A DNA stretch of 64,000 bases from Aquabacterium sp. (GCA_023150345.1 JAKLLB010000011.1:1-64000), one strand, 5' to 3'. Positions 33,727 through 43,435 are shown, counted from the first letter of the stretch. Program-made: numbers and translations. Notes: a model not told the origin generated them from the sequence alone.

Positions 33727-35445
33727 TCAGAAGTTGCGCGACAGGAAGGCACCGAAGAAGCTGCGGTCGCCCAGCGGTTGATCGAACGGGTTCTTGCCAC
33801 CGCCATAGCGCGCCATGTTCACCCCGATCTGCCAGTTCGCCGGGTTCTGCGTGAACAACAGGTAGAAGTTGGCCACGCGCGCCCCCTTCATGAAGGTGGC
33901 CGCCAAATTGGGGGTGCGACCGGACATGGCCTGGAAGTAGTACAGCCCCGGCGTGACCTGCCAGCCCGGGATGATGGAGCCGTCGTAGACCCAGCTGAAG
34001 TCGAAGTTGAAGCCCCATGAGGTTCGGGTACCGGCGCCGTAGACCGTGGCACCGCCGTCGTCGGACCACCCCCACAGGCCCGCCGCGGGCAGCTGTGCCA
34101 CCGGCGTGCCGTCAGGCGCGTTGCGGTAGTAGACGGACTTCAGGTCCGGGTAGCGGATGACCACCGCCTCGGCCAGCAGCGTGGCCGTGTCGGCACCCAG
34201 CAGCTTGAGCAGCGCGCCATGGTCGCCCGGTGTCAGGCTCAGCAGGCCGGTCACGTGCATCTGCCAGCGCTTGCCGTCGACGTACTGGTTGCAGGCTGCG
34301 GCAGGGGCCAGGCCGGCGACGTTGTCGCCCGCCATCGCCGGGTCGTAGCAGCCAGACAGCGCGATGGCGTCCTTGGGCCGATACGACAGTTCGGCACCGA
34401 TGGCCCAGTTGCCCACCGGGAAGCTGACCGACGCGCCGAAGAGCTTGCGGTCCTCGAGGAAGGTCCACTGCGCCTCGGACTGGCCGTTGATGAACTGCAG
34501 GTTCGGCGTCTTGTCGTGGTAGTTCAAGGCGTACAGACCGAAGTTGGCCGACGTGCCCTTGGGCTCCCAGCGCAACGCGACGCCCCACTGGCCACTGTTG
34601 CGCGGCTTGACATCTGGCGCCCATCCGATCGACGGGAACTCGGGCTCGCCCATGGCGGCTGCCGAGGCCGGGTCAGGCCCCAGGTAGATGGGTTGCCGGC
34701 CTTTGTCGTACAGATCGACCACCGACCAGTAGCCACCCACGGGCGGGAACTTGGTGCGATTCCAGTGGAACTGGTAGTAGGCCTCGGCACTCACGCCGTT
34801 GCCCAGCGCGGCCGACGCGTTGATCATCGGCGCCGGAAGGAAGGCCTCCTTGATCTGCACGCCCGGCTGCGACAACCGCTGGATGTCGATCGCGTTGGTC
34901 GAGTTGATGCCGCCCGGCAGGAACAGGCTCTCGCCCCAATTCAGGAACTGATTGCCCAGGCGCACGTTGGCGCGCCGCCCGTCGGCCATCTGCATCGTCT
35001 TGCCCACCCACAGGTCGAGCAGGCGCACGTCGCGCACCACTTCGCCCTCGGCTTCCGATGACAGGGGCGTGCGTGCCGTGTCGTCGGCCTTGAAGTCGTA
35101 CAGCCAGTTGACGCGGCCAAGGAACTTCCAGTTGTCGGGGAAGTTCAACAGCAGTTCGTGGTTGCCCTTGAGGTAGGTGGTGAAGATGTCGTGGCGGCGG
35201 TAGTTCAGGTTGCCGTCGTCACCACTGCCCCAACGGAAGACGTCGGCAGCGTCGCAGTAGGTGAGATCACCCACCAGCGAGCACGACGGGTTCTTCAACC
35301 GCATGCCCGCGCTCAACGTGAGCGTGGAGTCGAAATTGCCGCGCACATCGCCGGCCTCGAACGTGAACGCCTGTGCAGTGCCGCAGCAGGCCGCCAGCGC
35401 GGCCATCGCGACGCGCCTGTGCAGCAACCGGTGGTCTCGGGTCAT
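33727..35445 (-). CDS. DUF1302 family outer-membrane-type protein
   Basis: A 572-residue exported protein with signal peptide (VAMAALAACCGTAQAF). It has alternating hydrophobic/aromatic strands, many Trp/Tyr-Phe patches, and the C-terminus ends in Phe (FGAFLSRNF), all typical of a beta-barrel outer membrane protein. DUF1302 members are repeatedly paired with DUF1329. Its substrate is unknown; a hydrophobic-compound channel is plausible. It lies 36 bp downstream of the DUF1329 gene and 29 bp upstream of the RND gene. Confidence 0.88.
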   Translation of the reverse strand: MTRDHRLLHRRVAMAALAACCGTAQAFTFEAGDVRGNFDSTLTLSAGMRLKNPSCSLVGDLTYCDAADVFRWGSGDDGNLNYRRHDIFTTYLKGNHELLLNFPDNWKFLGRVNWLYDFKADDTARTPLSSEAEGEVVRDVRLLDLWVGKTMQMADGRRANVRLGNQFLNWGESLFLPGGINSTNAIDIQRLSQPGVQIKEAFLPAPMINASAALGNGVSAEAYYQFHWNRTKFPPVGGYWSVVDLYDKGRQPIYLGPDPASAAAMGEPEFPSIGWAPDVKPRNSGQWGVALRWEPKGTSANFGLYALNYHDKTPNLQFINGQSEAQWTFLEDRKLFGASVSFPVGNWAIGAELSYRPKDAIALSGCYDPAMAGDNVAGLAPAAACNQYVDGKRWQMHVTGLLSLTPGDHGALLKLLGADTATLLAEAVVIRYPDLKSVYYRNAPDGTPVAQLPAAGLWGWSDDGGATVYGAGTRTSWGFNFDFSWVYDGSIIPGWQVTPGLYYFQAMSGRTPNLAATFMKGARVANFYLLFTQNPANWQIGVNMARYGGGKNPFDQPLGDRSFFGAFLSRNF

Positions 35446-35481
35446 GACCTCGTCTCCTCGGTGTGGTGTTGGGGCGGCGGT

Positions 35482-36855
35482 TCAGCGTTCGCTGACGGCG
35501 CGCAGGTTGTCGGCGGTGTAGAAGTCGGAGCGGAAGCGCGCCCCGGTGCCTTCGGTCACCCAGCGCACATCGGTGCCGGTGCCCGCGGCATGCATGTCGA
35601 ACAGGTAGCGCCCCTCGGTGAGGTTGTGCTGCACGAACGCCGACACGTCGCAGGTGCCCGTTTCGTAGACCGGGATCAGGAAGCCCTCGCGCACCTTGGC
35701 CAGCTTGCCCTGGGCGTCGTAGTCGTCGGCGGCCAGCAGGTTCCAGCTGTCTTCGTCGAGATAGAAGGTGCGCTTGGGCGCGGTGTGACGCATGCCCTGC
35801 TTGACGGTGGCTTCGACCACCCACACCCGGTGGAGCTCGTAGCGCCGCCAGGCGGGGTCAATGTAGTCGGCCTTGGCGATGTCTTCCCACTTGCCCTTGA
35901 AGTCGTAGGCGCCAAAGGAGTTGTAGGGCACCAGCATTTCCTTCTTGCCCACCAGCTTCCAGTCGAAGCGGTCGATCGTGCCGTTGAACACGAAGGGCTC
36001 GTCGAGCGTGTACTGGTTCTCCATGCCGATCTGCGGCGAGTCATACGAATACGACGGCATGCGCCGCACGCGGCGCTGGCCAGGGAAGTAGTAGAACGTT
36101 TCGCTGCCCGGCTGGTCGAGCGGGAAGGCAATGGCCAGCGCCTGGCCGGCCAGCGCAGTGGGCGAGCTGTAGGCGAAGTAGGCGTAGTACTCCACCTGCG
36201 GCAGCTTGGACAGCGGCTGCGAACCCTTGGCGCCCCAGGGCATGAACGCGGTGAACTCCTGGCCGGCACGTATCCACTCGCTGCCCCCCTTGCGCGGCGA
36301 CACCGATGTGACGGTGTTCTTGTAGTCGATGCCCACGCCGCGGTAGCGCATCTTGGCGTTCCACATCGCCTGGGTGCCGTTTTCCGGCATCGGGAAGGGA
36401 TAGCCGGGCACCACCGCCTCCTTCAGGCTCCAGCCGTCGGCACCCACCTTGGCGGTGCCCACGTTCTTGCGGGTGTTGTCGGCCACGAAACCGGGCACGC
36501 CGCAGCTGCGCCGCGACGGGTACACATCCATGCGATAGCCCTTGACCTGTTTGAGCATGGCAAGCTGCCCGGGCGTGAGCTTGCTCGCGTACTTGTCGGC
36601 GCTGGATGCGTCGATGCTGTACAGCGGCTTGTCGGCCTTGTGCTTCCAGTGCGCGCCGCGCAGCTGGCCCCAGCTCCAGCCGCTGTGCTGGACATCGTTG
36701 CCCGACCACGCCGGAATGCTGCCGTCGGCGTTGCCCGCCTTTTCAGCTCCGGTGGGCGTGAGATCGGCACCCAGGCGGGTCGGGTCGGCCGCCTGCACCG
36801 GACCGGACAGTGCTGCGAACGTGAAGACGGCCAGCGCGATAGCGTTTCGTTTCAT
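35482..36855 (-). CDS. DUF1329 family exported protein (LolA/LolB-like fold)
   Basis: A 457-residue protein with a clear signal peptide (KRNAIALAVFTFAALSGPVQAAD). The DUF1329 hallmarks are LGADLTPTGAEKAGNADGSIP near residue 28 and FYYFPGQRRVRRMPSYSYDSP. The family has a lipoprotein-carrier-like beta sheet and is thought to bind lipids in the periplasm. It is the first gene of the four-gene operon. AAGGAG lies 6-7 bases before the ATG. Just upstream is a palindromic 18-bp site (36902-36919) matching two sites by the MarR gene ~10 kb away. Confidence 0.9.
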   Translation of the reverse strand: MKRNAIALAVFTFAALSGPVQAADPTRLGADLTPTGAEKAGNADGSIPAWSGNDVQHSGWSWGQLRGAHWKHKADKPLYSIDASSADKYASKLTPGQLAMLKQVKGYRMDVYPSRRSCGVPGFVADNTRKNVGTAKVGADGWSLKEAVVPGYPFPMPENGTQAMWNAKMRYRGVGIDYKNTVTSVSPRKGGSEWIRAGQEFTAFMPWGAKGSQPLSKLPQVEYYAYFAYSSPTALAGQALAIAFPLDQPGSETFYYFPGQRRVRRMPSYSYDSPQIGMENQYTLDEPFVFNGTIDRFDWKLVGKKEMLVPYNSFGAYDFKGKWEDIAKADYIDPAWRRYELHRVWVVEATVKQGMRHTAPKRTFYLDEDSWNLLAADDYDAQGKLAKVREGFLIPVYETGTCDVSAFVQHNLTEGRYLFDMHAAGTGTDVRWVTEGTGARFRSDFYTADNLRAVSER

Positions 36856-36901
36856 CGGAGCTCCTTCGGCGTACGCGGTGCACCCGCGGTCGATGCCTTT
36901 A

Positions 36902-36919
36902 TTGTTTCATTGTCAACAA
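36902..36919. promoter_or_regulatory. Operator-like site upstream of the DUF1329 operon
   Basis: The 18-mer ttgtttcattgtcaacaa lies 47 bp upstream of the DUF1329 ATG in an AT-rich island within very GC-rich DNA. It matches the two sites flanking the MarR gene start at 14 or 15 of 18 positions; the three-way consensus is TYGTTTYRTYGTCAACRA. On the operon strand it contains a TTGACA -35-like hexamer, so a bound regulator would block transcription. No strong -10 is visible. Confidence 0.65.
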
Positions 36920-36990
36920 GATTTTCGATCCGCATTCACCCTAAAGGGCACCGCGGGGCGGGGACCGGGCACAGCCCGGCCCCAGGGCGA

Positions 36991-38421
36991 TCACTTGCGG
37001 ATGCTGATCACCTGCGGCTGCGTCACCGCCTTCAAGCCGTCGACGCCGAACTCCACCCCCCAGCCCGAGCCCTTGACGCCGCCGAAGGGCACCATCGGGT
37101 GGATCATTCCGTGCTGGTTGATCCACACCGTGCCGGCCTGGATGCGCGAAGCCACCTCGCGAGCGCGGTCGACGTTGGTCGACCACACCGACGCGCCCAG
37201 CCCCACGTCGAGCCGGTTGGCGCTGGCGATCGCGTCGTCCACATCGCGGTAGCGGATGATCGGCAGCACCGGCCCGAACTGCTCCTCGTCCACCAGCGGC
37301 GCGCCGTCGGCGATGTCGGTCACGAGGGTGAGCGGATAGAAGTTGCCCGGCCCCTCGACAGGCTTGCCGCCGCACACGATGGTGGCGCCGTCGGCGCGTG
37401 CGCGCTCGACCAGGCGGTTCACCTTGTCGAACTGCATGCGGTTCTGGATCGGGCCCATCACCGTGCCCGGCGCCAAGCCATCGCCCATGGGCATGGCCTC
37501 GGCCAGCGCCTTGAGCTCCGCCACCACGGCATCGTGCTGGCTCTCGTGCACATACAGCCGCTTGGCGCAGGCGCAGGTCTGCCCCATGTTCAGGAAGGCG
37601 CCCCAGAACAGCCCCATGGCCATCGCCTTGGGGTCGGCATCGGGCAGCATGATGGCCGCGTCGTTGCCGCCCAGTTCCATCGTCGTGGGCGTGAGGTTCT
37701 TCGCTGCCGCCGCGGCGATCTTGGCGCCGGTGGCGCCCGAACCGGTGAACATGATCTTGTCCACGCCGGGGTTGTCCACCAACGCGGCTCCCACCTCACC
37801 GGGCCCGCTGATGGTGTTGAGCACGCCGGCCGGCAGCACCTCGCTGATCAGGCGCACGAGTTCGAGCGTGCCGATGCTGGTGTACTCGGAGGGCTTGATC
37901 ACCACCGTGTTGCCCGCGCGCAGCGAGGGCACGATCTGCCAGATGGCGATGAGCAGCGGCCAGTTCCACGGTGCGATGGCCCCGATCACGCCGAACGGCT
38001 TGCGGTGCACCTCATCGCGGCGGGTGTCGTCCTCGAAGGCCAGGTCCACCGGCAGATCCAGGCTCGCCGGCACCTGCGTCCACACCTCGCAGCCCCACAG
38101 CTCGAAGCGCGCGCCCGGCACCTGGTCGGGTCCCACGCCACCCAACGGCTTGCCCTGCTCCTTGGTCACCCATTCGGCCAGGTACTCGGCATTGCCCTTG
38201 ATCACCTCGGCCACCTTCATCATCAGCGCCTTGCGCTCGGCATCGGGCCGCGCCGCCCAGGCCGGCTGGGCCGCCCTGGCGGCGGCCACCGCTTCGGCCA
38301 CCTGCGCGGCGGTGGAATGCGGCACCAGCCCCAGCACCTCGCCGGTGGCGGGGTTGCGAGACTCGAACGTGCGCTCGGACAGCACCGGGCGGCCGTTGAC
38401 GATGTTGGCGTAGGTCTTCAT
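36991..38421 (-). CDS. NAD(P)-dependent aldehyde dehydrogenase
   Basis: A 476-residue ALDH-superfamily enzyme oxidising an aldehyde to the acid. Motifs: GAIAPWNWPLLIA, cofactor FTGSGATGAKIAAAAAK, general base MELGGNDA, catalytic Cys in MGQTCACAKRLYV, EEQFGPVLPI and FGGVKGSGWGVEFG. AAGGAG precedes the ATG by 8 bases. Its substrate is unknown; placement between the LuxR regulator and the DUF1329 operon suggests one of several steps in hydrophobic alcohol or aldehyde use. The 135-bp gap to DUF1329 contains the operator-like site, so it is probably a separate transcript. Promoter likely lies in the 250 bp shared with the LuxR gene. Confidence 0.93.
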   Translation of the reverse strand: MKTYANIVNGRPVLSERTFESRNPATGEVLGLVPHSTAAQVAEAVAAARAAQPAWAARPDAERKALMMKVAEVIKGNAEYLAEWVTKEQGKPLGGVGPDQVPGARFELWGCEVWTQVPASLDLPVDLAFEDDTRRDEVHRKPFGVIGAIAPWNWPLLIAIWQIVPSLRAGNTVVIKPSEYTSIGTLELVRLISEVLPAGVLNTISGPGEVGAALVDNPGVDKIMFTGSGATGAKIAAAAAKNLTPTTMELGGNDAAIMLPDADPKAMAMGLFWGAFLNMGQTCACAKRLYVHESQHDAVVAELKALAEAMPMGDGLAPGTVMGPIQNRMQFDKVNRLVERARADGATIVCGGKPVEGPGNFYPLTLVTDIADGAPLVDEEQFGPVLPIIRYRDVDDAIASANRLDVGLGASVWSTNVDRAREVASRIQAGTVWINQHGMIHPMVPFGGVKGSGWGVEFGVDGLKAVTQPQVISIRK

Positions 38422-38671
38422 GCGTCGATCTCCTTGCTGGCCCGCGGGCCGTCATGAAAGGGCGCACGGACTGACGCCACACGCGGCAGCCGTGCTGGCG
38501 CGCAGTGTGGGCGCCGCCGCTCGCGGGGGCCATTGCGAAGATTCGCAGCGGGAAAACCCGCGACACGCCGCCCGCACCCGCGCAAGCCCCCATGGCGCGC
38601 GTGCCGCCGCGGCCGAACAATCGACGGTTGGCACGACTCCACTCGCTCGCAAGCGACACGCCCCACCCGCC

Positions 38672-39523
38672 ATGGACGACGACCAGTTGCTGCGCACCCA
38701 GCGCCTGCTGCGCCGGCGCCTGTTCGAAGGCCCCACGGCGATGCGCTGGCGCCCCGGGCGCGAGCTGGCGGCGCAGATGCTGCTGTACCTGGACGAGCCG
38801 CAGACCTGCTGGACCCTGGCCACCGAGTGGCTGCGCGACACCCTCGATGCCGACCGAGCCGATGGCGGCTACGGCGGCTTCGTCGATGCCGACGGCCACG
38901 GCCGCAGTTACGTGGCCGCCGCCGAAGCCGTGCGCCGCGCCATGCCGCTGCCTTCGGTGCGCGGCATCTGCTTCGATGCCGCCGACCCGGCCATCCGTTC
39001 GGTGTGGCGCTGCGAGCACGCGGCCTGGATCGACGACGTCAGCCAGGCCCGCACCTTCTCCCCGGCGATGCGCACCGCGCTGGTACAGCTGGGCACCGCC
39101 GCCAAGCTCGCCATCCCCTTGCGCGAACACGGCCGCGCCGTGGGTCTGATGTGCGCCGACTGGCACCGCCACGTGCCCCGCCACGTGGGCCATGTCGCCG
39201 ACGAACTCGCCGCCTTCGCTCGCGAAGGCCTCGGGCCCCTGATGGCGGCCGCGGCCCAGTTGGGCCGACCGGCACCCCACCCACTCGCACTGCCTGGCCC
39301 CGCCCCGTCACCCGAGCCCGAACCCACCGCCGGCGCGCTCACCGGCCTCACCCCGGCCGAACTGCGCGTCGCCCGCCTGGTGGCCGACGGCCTGAGCTAC
39401 AAGGAAGTGGCGCGCGAGCTCGGCCGCTCGCTGTCGACCGTGGATCACCAGCTGCGGCAGATCCGCGGCAAGCTGGGCGTGCGCTCGACGGCGCGGCTGG
39501 TGCGGTTGTTGAATGGGCGGTGA
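38672..39523 (+). CDS. LuxR-family transcriptional regulator with GAF-like sensor
   Basis: A 283-residue regulator. Residues ~25-200 resemble a GAF domain (LATEWLRDTLDADRADGGYGGFVDADG ... AKLAIPLREHGRAVGLMCADWH); a Pro-rich linker follows at ~205-225. The C-terminal LuxR HTH covers ~226-281 (LTPAELRVARLVADGLSYKE, then LGRSLSTVDHQLRQIRGKLG). It is divergent from the aldehyde dehydrogenase, which is its probable target. Start ATG 38672 lacks a clear ribosome site. Confidence 0.88.
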   Translation: MDDDQLLRTQRLLRRRLFEGPTAMRWRPGRELAAQMLLYLDEPQTCWTLATEWLRDTLDADRADGGYGGFVDADGHGRSYVAAAEAVRRAMPLPSVRGICFDAADPAIRSVWRCEHAAWIDDVSQARTFSPAMRTALVQLGTAAKLAIPLREHGRAVGLMCADWHRHVPRHVGHVADELAAFAREGLGPLMAAAAQLGRPAPHPLALPGPAPSPEPEPTAGALTGLTPAELRVARLVADGLSYKEVARELGRSLSTVDHQLRQIRGKLGVRSTARLVRLLNGR

Positions 39524-39676
39524 GGCTTCAGTTTGGAGCCAGCGCCGTGACAACACCACGGCTGCGCCACGGCGACCGGCCCGGCCGCCCCATCGGTGAC
39601 GTGCTCATCAGGCTACCCTACGGGCTGCGGGATTCGCGCTTGGGAGCGGCCCGGCGCGCTCATGCACCTCCGGACG

Positions 39677-40717
39677 CTATTGCGCCGGAACCGGCTGGTA
39701 CATGATTCGGGCGCCCGGCTTCACGCCGGACACCCATCCTTCGCCAGGTTCGGTCTTCTCGGCACGCAGGGCACCGCTGGTGCCCTTGAGGTCGCAGCGG
39801 GGGTGATCGATGAAGTAGCTGCCGGTCGGGTTGTAGACCCATGCGCCGCAGGCTGGGTGCCGCATGCACATGGCCTGACAGTCACGCGCCGTCTGCTTCA
39901 GGGTCATGGGCTGCACCCCGAGCTCGCTTTCTCGCGCATGAGCGCCACCTTCGATTTGCGTGCCCGTCTCCCACCACAGCATCGTGTCGGGCAACCACTC
40001 GCGGCCATCCGTGACGTTCACCTTCGGCGCCGGCGGGGCTTGGCTCACGCTGCGCAGCGCGTCGTTCAGGCTGGCCGCATCGCGGGCATCCAGGTAGCGG
40101 CCACCGGTACTGGACGCCAGGCAGCGCAGTTGCTGCTCTGCCTTGCTGCCCTTGGCGATGTCGAAGCCGATGACATGCGCGGTGAAGTCGACACCCAACT
40201 GTTCGAGCCGTCGGCCAACCGCGCACGGATCGGCCTGGCAGGTTTCCTCGCCATCGGAGACCAGCACGACGGTGGCCTTGCGCTCGCTGTACTTGAGCTG
40301 CTCGGCGGCCAGGCGCACCGACGCCGAGATCGGTGTCATGCCCTTGGGCTGCAGCGATCGCACAGCCTGCATCAGGCTGGGGCGATCGACGGGGCCGGGC
40401 GGGCGCAGCAGTTCAATGTCCGCGCAGTCACCCTTGCTGCGATGGCCGTAGGCCATGAGTCCCAGTTGCTGCCCCTGTGGCCAACTGGCCAGCATCCGGT
40501 CGACCGCTTCGCGGGCGATCTCGATCTTGGGCCGGCCGCTGATCTGCCCCCACATGGACCCCGACGCATCGAGCACCAGCATGCTTTGCCCGGGCGCCAC
40601 GGCGCTGGCCGACGACTTCGGTGGTGGCATCGCCTGGGCGTGCGCCGCGGCCCCCGTCCAGACCATCGCACCGGCCAACCATGACAACCAGCCCATGCGG
40701 CGATTCACTCCCGTCAT
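39677..40717 (-). CDS. Exported von Willebrand A-domain protein with PAN/apple-like C-terminus
   Basis: A 346-residue protein with signal peptide (~1-28). The VWA domain (~45-230) has the MIDAS DxSxS at D50/S52/S54 (LVLDASGSMWG), and T in KGMTPISASV, so it should bind a divalent metal. The C-terminal ~80 residues (DCQAMCMRHPACGAWVYNPTG plus RCDLKG) resemble a PAN/apple domain, a disulfide-rich protein- or carbohydrate-binding module. Function is unknown; surface adhesion or envelope stress is possible. It stands alone between the LuxR gene and the Tm-1-like gene. Confidence 0.87.
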   Translation of the reverse strand: MTGVNRRMGWLSWLAGAMVWTGAAAHAQAMPPPKSSASAVAPGQSMLVLDASGSMWGQISGRPKIEIAREAVDRMLASWPQGQQLGLMAYGHRSKGDCADIELLRPPGPVDRPSLMQAVRSLQPKGMTPISASVRLAAEQLKYSERKATVVLVSDGEETCQADPCAVGRRLEQLGVDFTAHVIGFDIAKGSKAEQQLRCLASSTGGRYLDARDAASLNDALRSVSQAPPAPKVNVTDGREWLPDTMLWWETGTQIEGGAHARESELGVQPMTLKQTARDCQAMCMRHPACGAWVYNPTGSYFIDHPRCDLKGTSGALRAEKTEPGEGWVSGVKPGARIMYQPVPAQ

Positions 40718-40780
40718 CCCTCAGCTCCATTGTTGACTCACGCCGCCGAGCGCCAGGGGCACGGCGGCAAGAAGGGGCGA

Positions 40781-42025
40781 TCATGCCTTGGCGCAAGCCG
40801 GCGGCACGTGCCCGAGCGCCCGCCAGTTGTCAAAGATCGCCAGCACCGCGTCGCTGAACGCCGCATCGTTGATGTGCAGGTCCAGGTCGCGCACATCCAC
40901 GTTCGGCGGCGCGGCGTCGCGCATGGCGTCCATGAAGGCGCGGTGTCCCTCCGGGTCATGCATCGGTTCGCCCGGCAGGTCCCAGGCGTGGATGCCGCGG
41001 CGCGGCAGCAGCAGCGCCGTGGGGCCCGTGGCGGCGCACAGGCGTTCGCCCAGGCCTGCGGCCAGGGTGCGCTTCTCGTCGGCGGTGGCGGCCACCGAGC
41101 CGATGAGTCGGTTGTGGGCGTGGTAGGGGCGGCCCTCGAACCGTTCGGCCAGCGGCGCCCAGGCCTGCACATCGATCATGTCGCTGGCGCCGGGGGCGAC
41201 GATCACCGGCACGCCGGCGCCGATGGCCCCGCGCAGGCGGTCGGGCCCTGAATGCACCACCGAGCCCTGCAGGTCGTTGGCCAGTTCCTGCAGGCACAGG
41301 TCGAAGACCGCGACGAATGCACCCTGCGCGGCCAGGCCCTCCATCGCCCGGCCGCCCATGCCGGTGCAGTGAAAAACCACCGGCTCGTAGCCGCGGGCCT
41401 CCAGCGCCGGCGCCAGACGCACCATGTACGACAGGCAGGACTTGCCCAGCGAGGTGATGGCCACGCGCGGGCGCGCGGCCGCCGCGGGCACCACCGCACG
41501 GCAGGCACCCACCACGGCACCCGCGGCTTGCGACAGGATCGAGCGGCAGATGCCGTTCAGGCCATACAAACCACCGGCCCACAGGATCATCATCAGGTCC
41601 GGCGCCAGGCGCTCGGGCGGAATCAGGTGCGAGTACGCGACAGTGGTGACGATGAACTTGGGCATGCCCAGCGGCAGCGCGGCGGTCACGTCGAGTGCCA
41701 GGTCGGTGCCCATGGTGCCACCCAGCGCCAGCACGCCGTGCAGCGTTCCCGCCGCATGGGCACGCAGCGCCAGCGCCACGGCGCCCGCCGCCATCGCCGC
41801 CATGGCGGCGTTCTCGTCGCCCAGCGCCGCCAGCGCGGCCAACGTGGTGCCGGCGGCGGCGGCCACGTCGGCGTTGGCGATGTCGGGCGCGAAAGGTGGC
41901 GTGCCGAGCACGCCCACGTCCATCACCTGTGCGCGGCCGCCCTGGGCTTCGATGCAGCTCTTCAGGAACAGCAGTTCGTCGGCCTTGGTGTCGGCGGTGC
42001 CGATCAGCAGGATGGTCGGGTTCAT
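40781..42025 (-). CDS. Tm-1-like ATP-binding domain protein (UPF0261)
   Basis: A 414-residue UPF0261 member. The opening MNPTILLIGTADTKADELLFL and LALGGTMGTDLALDVTAALPLGMPKF, then GGLYGLNGICRSIL, are family signatures. The second half (from RPRVAITSLGKSC) includes VFHCTGMGGRAMEGLA and a C-terminal His-rich end. Homologues include the N-terminal domain of plant Tm-1; the bacterial function is unknown, and they are often near TIM-barrel enzymes. The start overlaps the stop of the APC permease by 4 bp (ATGA), so it is the last gene of the operon here. Confidence 0.88.
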   Translation of the reverse strand: MNPTILLIGTADTKADELLFLKSCIEAQGGRAQVMDVGVLGTPPFAPDIANADVAAAAGTTLAALAALGDENAAMAAMAAGAVALALRAHAAGTLHGVLALGGTMGTDLALDVTAALPLGMPKFIVTTVAYSHLIPPERLAPDLMMILWAGGLYGLNGICRSILSQAAGAVVGACRAVVPAAAARPRVAITSLGKSCLSYMVRLAPALEARGYEPVVFHCTGMGGRAMEGLAAQGAFVAVFDLCLQELANDLQGSVVHSGPDRLRGAIGAGVPVIVAPGASDMIDVQAWAPLAERFEGRPYHAHNRLIGSVAATADEKRTLAAGLGERLCAATGPTALLLPRRGIHAWDLPGEPMHDPEGHRAFMDAMRDAAPPNVDVRDLDLHINDAAFSDAVLAIFDNWRALGHVPPACAKA

Positions 42026-43419
42026 CGCGGCGCCACGGGTTCGAACAGGCCGCGTTTCATCACCAGCTTCACCCACGCCGCGCCCACCACGGCGAAGATG
42101 CCCAGCACGATGCCGGTGTACTTGACGATGTCGCCGGTGAGCTCGGGCGCCGGCGAGCAGTTGGCCACCACCACGCCCATGCCGACGATGGCCACCACCG
42201 GCACCACGGGATAGCCGGGAACCCGGAACGGCCGCGTCATTTGCGGATAACGAAGGCGCAGCACGATGAGCGACACCTGCGCCATGATGTAGGCGAACAG
42301 CCACGCCACCGAGGCGGCGATCATCAACGGCAGGATGGCGTTGACATCCCCGCCCGACCACGCCAGCCCCACCAGCGGCAGCGCGGCGACGAAGACGATG
42401 GCCACCATCGGCGTGCCGCGCGTGGCATGCATCTGCTTGAACAGCGGGAACACCTGCCCGTTCATCGCCATGCCCCACAGCATGCGCGGCACCGCGGCCA
42501 GCACGGTGTTGATGAGGCTGGCCGAGGCCACGAGCGCCAGCGCCGCGAAGGCCAGCTTGGCGTTGGGCCCGAAGACGGCAACGACGAAGTCCAGGTGCGG
42601 CGTCGGGCTGGAGGCCAGCTGCTGGCGCGGCACGAAGGCCACGGCCCCCACGACGAACAGCAGCTGCGCGACAAAGATCGCCACCAGCCCTAACACCATG
42701 GCGCGCGGCAGGTCGCGCCGCGCGTCGCGCGCCTCGGTCACCAGCGGGGTGACGAACTCCACCCCCATGAAGATCCAGAACGCCAGCGCGACGATGCCCA
42801 GCACCATGGTGTCCTGGGCCATTGCGGCCATGGCCGCATCGCGGCCGCCGGGCAGCGGCGAGGCACCGCCGCCGGCCAGCGCAGCGGCTCCGGTGACGAT
42901 GAGGAACACGAGCACGATGAAGGCCAGCGCCGTCTGCACCCGCGCGAAGACGTCGGTGCCGAGCATGTTGAGCCCCGCGAACACCACCACCAGGCCCACC
43001 GCCCAGGTGAACGGCGGCAGGCCCAGCGGCAGCGCCTGCGAGACGATCTGGTCGACCAGGATCAACTCGGCCGGCAGCCCGAAGATGGCCGGCGTGATGT
43101 AGCCCGCGAACACCAGCAGGATGGCCGGGAAGTTGCCCAGCGCCGCCTCGGCAAAGCTCGAAAGCGAGCCGGCGCTGGGCATCATGAGCGACATCTCGGC
43201 ATAGGCCAGCGCGTTGGCCAGCGCCAGCGCGAAGGCGATGGCCAGCGCCGCGACGAAGCCCCAGCCGGCGATGCCCAGCCCCTGCAGCACCGACACCATG
43301 CCGATCTGCGCCACGATGACGCCGATGGCCGCGGCGAACAGCGCGCGAAAGCCCAGCCCGGCGGCGCCGGTGGCCATGGGCATGGATGCGGGTGTGGCGG
43401 GTGTGGCGGGTGTGGCCAT
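42022..43419 (-). CDS. APC-family amino acid/polyamine permease
   Basis: A 465-residue, 12-helix permease. The first helix starts near residue 25 (AAIGVIVAQIGMVSVLQGLGI) and the conserved SxxEM-like AYAEMSLMMPSAGSLSSFAE is present. A strong ribosome site GGAGGAGAA precedes ATG 43419. The Ala-Thr-Pro leader (MATPATPATPASMPMATG) derives from a short 9-bp tandem repeat. It imports an amino acid or amine. It is encoded between a class III aminotransferase and the Tm-1-like gene, so the substrate is probably the aminotransferase's amino donor. Confidence 0.9.
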   Translation of the reverse strand: MATPATPATPASMPMATGAAGLGFRALFAAAIGVIVAQIGMVSVLQGLGIAGWGFVAALAIAFALALANALAYAEMSLMMPSAGSLSSFAEAALGNFPAILLVFAGYITPAIFGLPAELILVDQIVSQALPLGLPPFTWAVGLVVVFAGLNMLGTDVFARVQTALAFIVLVFLIVTGAAALAGGGASPLPGGRDAAMAAMAQDTMVLGIVALAFWIFMGVEFVTPLVTEARDARRDLPRAMVLGLVAIFVAQLLFVVGAVAFVPRQQLASSPTPHLDFVVAVFGPNAKLAFAALALVASASLINTVLAAVPRMLWGMAMNGQVFPLFKQMHATRGTPMVAIVFVAALPLVGLAWSGGDVNAILPLMIAASVAWLFAYIMAQVSLIVLRLRYPQMTRPFRVPGYPVVPVVAIVGMGVVVANCSPAPELTGDIVKYTGIVLGIFAVVGAAWVKLVMKRGLFEPVAPR

Positions 43420-43435
43420 GGGGGTTCTCCTCCAG

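Noticed and set aside
35158..38457. A 1,099-codon plus-strand open frame opposite the DUF1329 and ALDH genes
   Set aside because: It is an antisense frame of the GC-rich minus-strand genes. Its product is His/Arg/Ala-rich with no domain, typical of such shadows.
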